From the NCBI GenBank assembly GCA_964609795.1, contig CAZSTC010000090.1, positions 1 to 8,776 of the forward strand: a DNA stretch of 8,776 bases, given 5' to 3'. The position numbers were made by a program, and so were the translations under genes. This document shows positions 8,215 through 8,776 of the stretch, one piece after another. Below the pieces are notes generated by a model. The model made no database searches. It was not told the origin of the DNA and was given only the letters and a program-made list of their open reading frames with translations. This DNA is from UBA1412 sp964609795. GTDB lineage: Bacteria; Verrucomicrobiota; Verrucomicrobiia; Limisphaerales; UBA1412. Within the stretch, counting starts at the first letter, position 1; each line of letters starts with the position of its first letter.

Positions 8215-8730
8215 ATGACATCCGCCTCACTCCCCACTCTGCCCATCATCGAAACCCGACTCTACGCCGGTCTGGTCAAATTCATGGATAAGGCCATCGA
8301 AGAAGGCGACCTCAAAGCCTTCTCTCAACTCCTCAAGCTCCATTTGAAAATCCGCGCTCTGGAGCTTGCCCGCGAACGCTTCGAATTCTCCGCTGCGCAG
8401 GCGACCCTCAAACACGCCGCGCAAATCAGTGAAATCAATGCCATGGAAGAACTCTCTTTTGATGAAAAAGCCGACCTCCTCCGCACCAAACTCTGGGACC
8501 ACCCAGAAGAACCCCAGGCACCCGAAGAGCCGCAGGCGCATGAAGAACAGCGAGAATCCCCGACCGTAAAATCCCCCGCTGCACCCAAACCTCAAACCGC
8601 CGCCCTCGAAAAGGCTCCGTGCCCGGAAAGCCCACGCCTCGGAGAGGCAAATATGCATGCCCGTGGGTGCTGGCCCCGAAAAGGCCCCGTGCCCAGAGGG
8701 CACACGCCTCGGAGAGGCGAATGTGCATAA
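8215..8730 (+). CDS. Unrecognised small helical protein with Pro/Glu-rich tail running into a structured repeat
   Basis: 171 residues from ATG at 8215. An in-frame ATG at 8083 exists but would put the terminator inside the gene, so it is rejected. I do not recognise the family. Residues about 8-100 are rich in Leu, Ala, Glu and Lys (for example KFMDKAIEEGDLKAFSQLL and LELARERFEFSAAQATLKHA) and should form helices, possibly coiled coil. The charged helix with ERFEFSAA followed by SFDEKADLLRTKLW is faintly like small helical phage packaging proteins, but that is only an impression. Residues about 97-108 are two PEEPQA units, then a low-complexity Pro/Ala/Lys region. From about residue 132 the codons lie in the 70-bp repeats (8608 onward), so the last 40 residues are repeat-encoded and the stop at 8728 falls inside the second copy. 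Two PEEPQA units differing only at synonymous sites support real translation of the first part. No ribosome site is evident. Confidence 0.6.
   Translation: MTSASLPTLPIIETRLYAGLVKFMDKAIEEGDLKAFSQLLKLHLKIRALELARERFEFSAAQATLKHAAQISEINAMEELSFDEKADLLRTKLWDHPEEPQAPEEPQAHEEQRESPTVKSPAAPKPQTAALEKAPCPESPRLGEANMHARGCWPRKGPVPRGHTPRRGECA
8503..8538 (+). repeat. Two tandem 18-bp units encoding PEEPQA
   Basis: 8503-8520 and 8521-8538 both encode Pro-Glu-Glu-Pro-Gln-Ala. The four base differences all fall at third codon positions and are silent, which suggests the peptide repeat is kept by selection and that this frame is translated. Confidence 0.75.
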
Positions 8731-8747
8731 CCGTAGGTGCGGCTCCC
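8608..8747 (+). repeat. Two imperfect 70-bp direct repeats (REP-like structured element)
   Basis: Copy 1 is 8608-8677 and copy 2 is 8678-8747, directly abutting. By hand count 57 of 70 positions agree. Both start GAAAAGGC, share CCGTGCCC and an identical block ACGCCTCGGAGAGGC, then TGCAT and CCGT-GGTGC. The copies overlap the end of the small ORF. Copy 2 has intact inverted repeats (GTGCCC-aga-GGGCAC at 8689-8703; CGCCTC-gga-GAGGCG at 8705-8719). In copy 1 the first hairpin is degraded and the second is GCCTC-gga-GAGGC (8636-8648). No transposase is in view. Confidence 0.85.
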
Positions 8748-8767
8748 GGAGGGAGACGTACCTACGG
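8731..8767. repeat. Long near-perfect hairpin closing the repeat array
   Basis: CCGTAGGT (8731-8738) pairs with ACCTACGG (8760-8767). The stem continues through a G-T, a C-G and a G-C pair and one mismatch to CTCCC (8743-8747) with GGGAG (8751-8755), leaving a GGA loop. It starts right after the stop codon of the small ORF. There is no T run, so it is not a standard intrinsic terminator; a REP-like palindrome or RNA 3'-end stabiliser is more likely. Confidence 0.82.
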
Positions 8768-8776
8768 ATAGAAGCC

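Noticed and set aside
8608..8767. CRISPR array
   Set aside because: Repeats abut directly with no spacers, are only about 81% identical and number two; internal hairpins point to a REP-like element.

Overview
This 8.8 kb window looks like the chromosome of a Gram-negative, heterotrophic bacterium. A phosphatidylglycerophosphate synthase, a Gfo/Idh/MocA oxidoreductase next to a FucP-type sugar permease, and a secreted bacterial Tricorn homologue would all fit Verrucomicrobiota (Opitutia-like) or a related PVC lineage. That placement is an inference from gene content and moderate GC, not from a marker gene. The + strand carries more C than G across genes of both orientations. Shine-Dalgarno signals are weak.

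Left half (1-4089, all minus strand, transcribed right to left): a Gfo/Idh/MocA dehydrogenase (3007-4089) is followed after 33 nt by a sugar MFS permease of the FucP/FHS type (1161-2973). The permease carries a thirteenth membrane segment and a soluble C-terminal extension. A 100-base N run (1061-1160) cuts off the end of the permease gene. Beyond it lies the middle of a third minus-strand gene (1-1060): a periplasmic ABC-substrate-binding-like domain followed by a membrane segment, the usual N-terminal half of a membrane sensor (probably a histidine kinase). It has neither its start (in the gap) nor its output domain (past the left edge). Together these could be a carbohydrate sensing, uptake and oxidation cluster, but the order across the gap depends on the scaffold being right.

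Centre (4090-4190): a 101-nt divergent intergenic region with back-to-back promoter-like sequences for the dehydrogenase operon and for pgsA.

Right half (4191-8776, plus strand): pgsA (4191-4769), then a 1067-residue Tricorn-type protease (4863-8066) with signal peptide, two beta-propeller regions, PDZ and S41 core, with the expected Ser/His/Ser/Glu residues present. A clear intrinsic terminator follows at 8112-8145. Next is an unrecognised small helical protein with a Pro/Glu-rich tail (8215-8730). Its 3' end runs into a pair of 70-bp imperfect direct repeats that form a string of hairpins with three-base loops, a REP-like structured element reaching almost to the window edge. The main points of interest are this repeat/ORF merger and the transporter-plus-periplasmic-sensor arrangement on the left.
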